This document shows, in pieces, positions 5,186 to 7,332 of a stretch of DNA of 7,332 bases; positions within the stretch are counted from its first letter, which is position 1, and each line of letters opens with the position of its first letter. A model generated the notes under the pieces. That model saw only the letters and a program-made list of their open reading frames with translations. It was not told the DNA's origin and did not search any database. Origin of the DNA: Verrucomicrobiota bacterium (lineage in GTDB: Bacteria > Verrucomicrobiota > Verrucomicrobiia > Verrucomicrobiales > DEV007); the NCBI GenBank assembly GCA_020629815.1, contig JAHDCN010000136.1:1-7332 (forward strand). Direction: 5' to 3'. The translations under genes and the position numbers were made by a program.

Positions 5186-7332
5186 ATGTGTTTGCCTCTT
5201 TTTCGTCTGCTGTTCTTCGCCGCGTTGTTGCTGCTTAATCTTTCACCTGTCCAGGGATCGGAAGTCGCAATTCTCAAAGCTGAAGACCGGCTACCGTTTT
5301 CCAAACGCGCAGGCTCCGGAGCTACGCTGGTGAGTTCGGGCAATGAAAAAGGTCAGACTTTTGTGCTCGGCAAAGCTGAGAAGATTGAGGGCCTGATGCT
5401 GGGATTGGCAGATGTCAAAAGCTTGAAAGACCTGAGTGTTCAACTGTTCCGCGAGCAAGACGGCAAACCTGTTGGCGAGCCGTTGTTGTCGCGAACAGCA
5501 GATATACCGGCGGGTCTCACAGCAGAGCAGACTATGGAGCTTCGCTTTGACCCTCCGTTGCAATTAGAGGCGGATCGATATGCCGTTGTGCTAAGCACAG
5601 AAGATTCCGATATCCGTTTCCGTCTAACAAAAGGTTATGTGGATGGTGCTATGATCCGTCGCAACGGTTCTACGAAAAATCAATGGGCGCCGGGTAATGG
5701 AGCCGACAGCGATTTGTTGTTTCAATTGATCGGTCCAAAGGAATTGATTTCCAGTGTGGGCCAAGCTGCAGAAGATGAGGGAGGTTCTCTTGCCAATGAG
5801 TCAGTGAAACCAATTGGTTTGTCGCGCGAGCATCAGAATCCGGAATTTGAAGCGGTGAAGCTCGATCAGGAACGACAACGACCCAATATCGTGACAGTGA
5901 TGGTGGATGACCTGGGGTGGAACCAGATTGGTGTGGCGCAGGCGACGCTGGGGACACATCCGAAGATGTATGAAACACCACATCTGGATCGGATGGCGCG
6001 TGAGGGGCTTTGTTTTACTCACGCGTATTCGCAGCCCAATTGCGCGCCAACCCGGGCGGCGATGATCTCAGGTCAGTATCCGGCCCGTATTCATAATGAT
6101 GTGTATGTGGTTGGAAATCTAAATCGATTTGGCAAGGGTGGAATTTCCAAAGAGAAGGCGCGCTTTTCCGGCCCGAAACAGACGGAAGATGTAGCGGCAG
6201 AAGCTGTGACGGTTGCCGAGGCAATGCGTGAGAACGGCTATGCGACCGGCCACATTGGCAAGTATCATGTAGGAGGTCACCACGGGGAAGAAACGCTGCC
6301 TGAGAACGTGGGATTCGACATCAATATCGGTGGGTTTACCCAGGGGCATCAGCCGGTTTGTTTTGCATCGAAAAAGAAGGAGGGCGCTGATGAAGGAGAG
6401 TGGGAATTCCGCAAGTTGGCCCGCGGGCATTTGGATCGGTTTGGCGAGCCTTATACAGATGACTATGTGAAGCGATATGGCTTCCCTTTATCGCTGGTTG
6501 GCACGCCGAAGCATGTCAGTGATGCGGTGGCCGATGCCATGGAGGAAACGCTGGCGACGTTTGCCGAAAGCGAAAAGCCGTTCTATTTGCAGGTGCACCC
6601 CTATGCGGTTCATGGCCCGGTGCGGTCGCGGCCGGATTTGCAGGCGGCCTCGGATGGCGATCAGTTCGTTGGGTTTGTGAAAAGTGTCGATCTGATCATG
6701 GGTCGTCTGTTCGCGGCCCTGGAGGATCCGAATCTGGATGGCGACACCAGCGATAGTATTGTGAATAGAACACTGGTGCTGTTTACCTCAGACAATGGCG
6801 GAACTCACAGAAACAATCTGCCGCTGCGCGGGACGAAGGGTATGTTCACCGAAGGCGGCATTCGCGTGCCGTTGATTGCCCGATGGCCGGGAACGATTCC
6901 TGCGAACACGGTTTCCGAACGGCTGGTTCACACGGTGGATTACTATCCGACCTATCTGGAGCTGGCCGGGGAGAAGTGGCTGCCTCCAAAAGAGGAGCAT
7001 CCGCTGGATGGCTTTTCGTTTGCCGATTTTTTGCTGAATCCCAATGAGCAAACGCGTCGCAAGCCGATCTTTTACTTGTTCCCCGGCTATATGGATCAGC
7101 GCGCGCAGCCCTGTGTGGTCGCAGTCGAGAAGCAGGGCGATGCGCAGTGGAAGTTATTGTATTTTTACGAAGCCGACAGCTGGGAGCTGTATGACATCAG
7201 CGCGGACATAGCGGAAGTTGCAAACGTTGCTGACCAGCATCCGGAGGTGGTCAAAGGTTTGGCGGGGAAGATGCAGGCCTGGCTGAAGCAGGAGCATCCA
7301 ACCTGGCAGCCGAAGTATCCGATTGCGAAAGA
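5186..7332 (+). CDS. Secreted S1-type (formylglycine) sulfatase with N-terminal beta-sandwich-like domain, 3' end outside window
   Basis: The frame is open to the window edge (715 residues seen). The signal peptide is at residues 1-24: Arg7, hydrophobic 8-20, likely cleavage after VQG. Residues 26-185 are a beta-rich accessory domain of unassigned family, followed by a polar linker at 186-230. The sulfatase domain starts at RPNIVTVMVDDLGW (232-245), with Asp241 and Asp242 as metal ligands. The formylglycine site is CAPTR at 286-290 (Cys286, codon 6041-6043). Other conserved elements are GKYH at 358-361, His471, SDNGG at 535-539, RGTKGMFTEGGIRVP at 548-562 with Lys551, and WELYD at 666-670. 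It should remove sulfate esters from a glycan or similar substrate, provided a formylglycine-generating enzyme is encoded elsewhere. The length and the tail after WELYD suggest that only a few residues are missing. ATG at 5186 was chosen; an in-frame GTG at 5171 would add MKCLG and is also plausible, while a TGA at 5165 bars earlier starts. Neither has a clear Shine-Dalgarno. Substrate and subfamily are not assignable by eye. Confidence 0.92.
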   Translation, partial: MCLPLFRLLFFAALLLLNLSPVQGSEVAILKAEDRLPFSKRAGSGATLVSSGNEKGQTFVLGKAEKIEGLMLGLADVKSLKDLSVQLFREQDGKPVGEPLLSRTADIPAGLTAEQTMELRFDPPLQLEADRYAVVLSTEDSDIRFRLTKGYVDGAMIRRNGSTKNQWAPGNGADSDLLFQLIGPKELISSVGQAAEDEGGSLANESVKPIGLSREHQNPEFEAVKLDQERQRPNIVTVMVDDLGWNQIGVAQATLGTHPKMYETPHLDRMAREGLCFTHAYSQPNCAPTRAAMISGQYPARIHNDVYVVGNLNRFGKGGISKEKARFSGPKQTEDVAAEAVTVAEAMRENGYATGHIGKYHVGGHHGEETLPENVGFDINIGGFTQGHQPVCFASKKKEGADEGEWEFRKLARGHLDRFGEPYTDDYVKRYGFPLSLVGTPKHVSDAVADAMEETLATFAESEKPFYLQVHPYAVHGPVRSRPDLQAASDGDQFVGFVKSVDLIMGRLFAALEDPNLDGDTSDSIVNRTLVLFTSDNGGTHRNNLPLRGTKGMFTEGGIRVPLIARWPGTIPANTVSERLVHTVDYYPTYLELAGEKWLPPKEEHPLDGFSFADFLLNPNEQTRRKPIFYLFPGYMDQRAQPCVVAVEKQGDAQWKLLYFYEADSWELYDISADIAEVANVADQHPEVVKGLAGKMQAWLKQEHPTWQPKYPIAK

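Noticed and set aside
5176..5238. ATG at 5176 as an alternative rightward start
   Set aside because: It is out of frame with the sulfatase and reaches a TAA after 20 codons.
4792..5343. 183-codon open frame on the minus strand across the divergent gap
   Set aside because: It overlaps the start of the fusion gene in another frame and lies antisense to the sulfatase start. Its translation is low-complexity, Arg/Ser-rich and shows no domain pattern, so it is a shadow frame.

Overview
The window looks like chromosomal DNA from a member of the PVC superphylum, most likely Planctomycetota. The evidence is a secreted dehydrogenase/HEAT/cytochrome c protein of the Pirellula/Verrucomicrobium type, a secreted S1-type sulfatase, and gene starts without a clear Shine-Dalgarno sequence. 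No RNA gene, mobile element, CRISPR array or long repeat was seen. A genus cannot be named from the sequence alone.

Layout: two genes run leftward and one runs rightward from a 140-base divergent gap (5046-5185). The first leftward gene (588-5045, minus) encodes a 1485-residue exported multimodular protein. Its parts are a signal peptide, a neutral/alkaline ceramidase-like domain, a PVC-type beta-propeller dehydrogenase-like domain, a HEAT-like helical region, a CxxCH cytochrome c domain and a C-terminal beta-rich module. Eleven bases after its stop, on the same strand, comes a 190-residue secreted protein (4-576, minus) that is essentially a signal peptide plus one CBM6-like carbohydrate-binding module. 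The rightward gene (5186 to the window edge, plus) encodes a secreted sulfatase with an N-terminal beta-sandwich-like domain; its catalytic domain is nearly complete but the stop lies outside the window. Coding density is very high and no gene-free stretch exceeds 140 bases.

All three products carry export signals and should act outside the cytoplasm. Together they suggest breakdown of a sulfated glycan or glycoconjugate: desulfation by the sulfatase, binding by the CBM6-like protein, and hydrolysis plus oxidation by the large fusion, whose haem domain could carry electrons away. This joint pathway is inference; each family assignment is firmer than the system-level story.

The most notable point is the fusion of a ceramidase-like hydrolase to a complete dehydrogenase-cytochrome protein in one open frame. 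Its ceramidase part keeps the apparent zinc ligands but seems to have Asn where the classical Ser nucleophile should be. A possible leaderless promoter sits directly before this gene.
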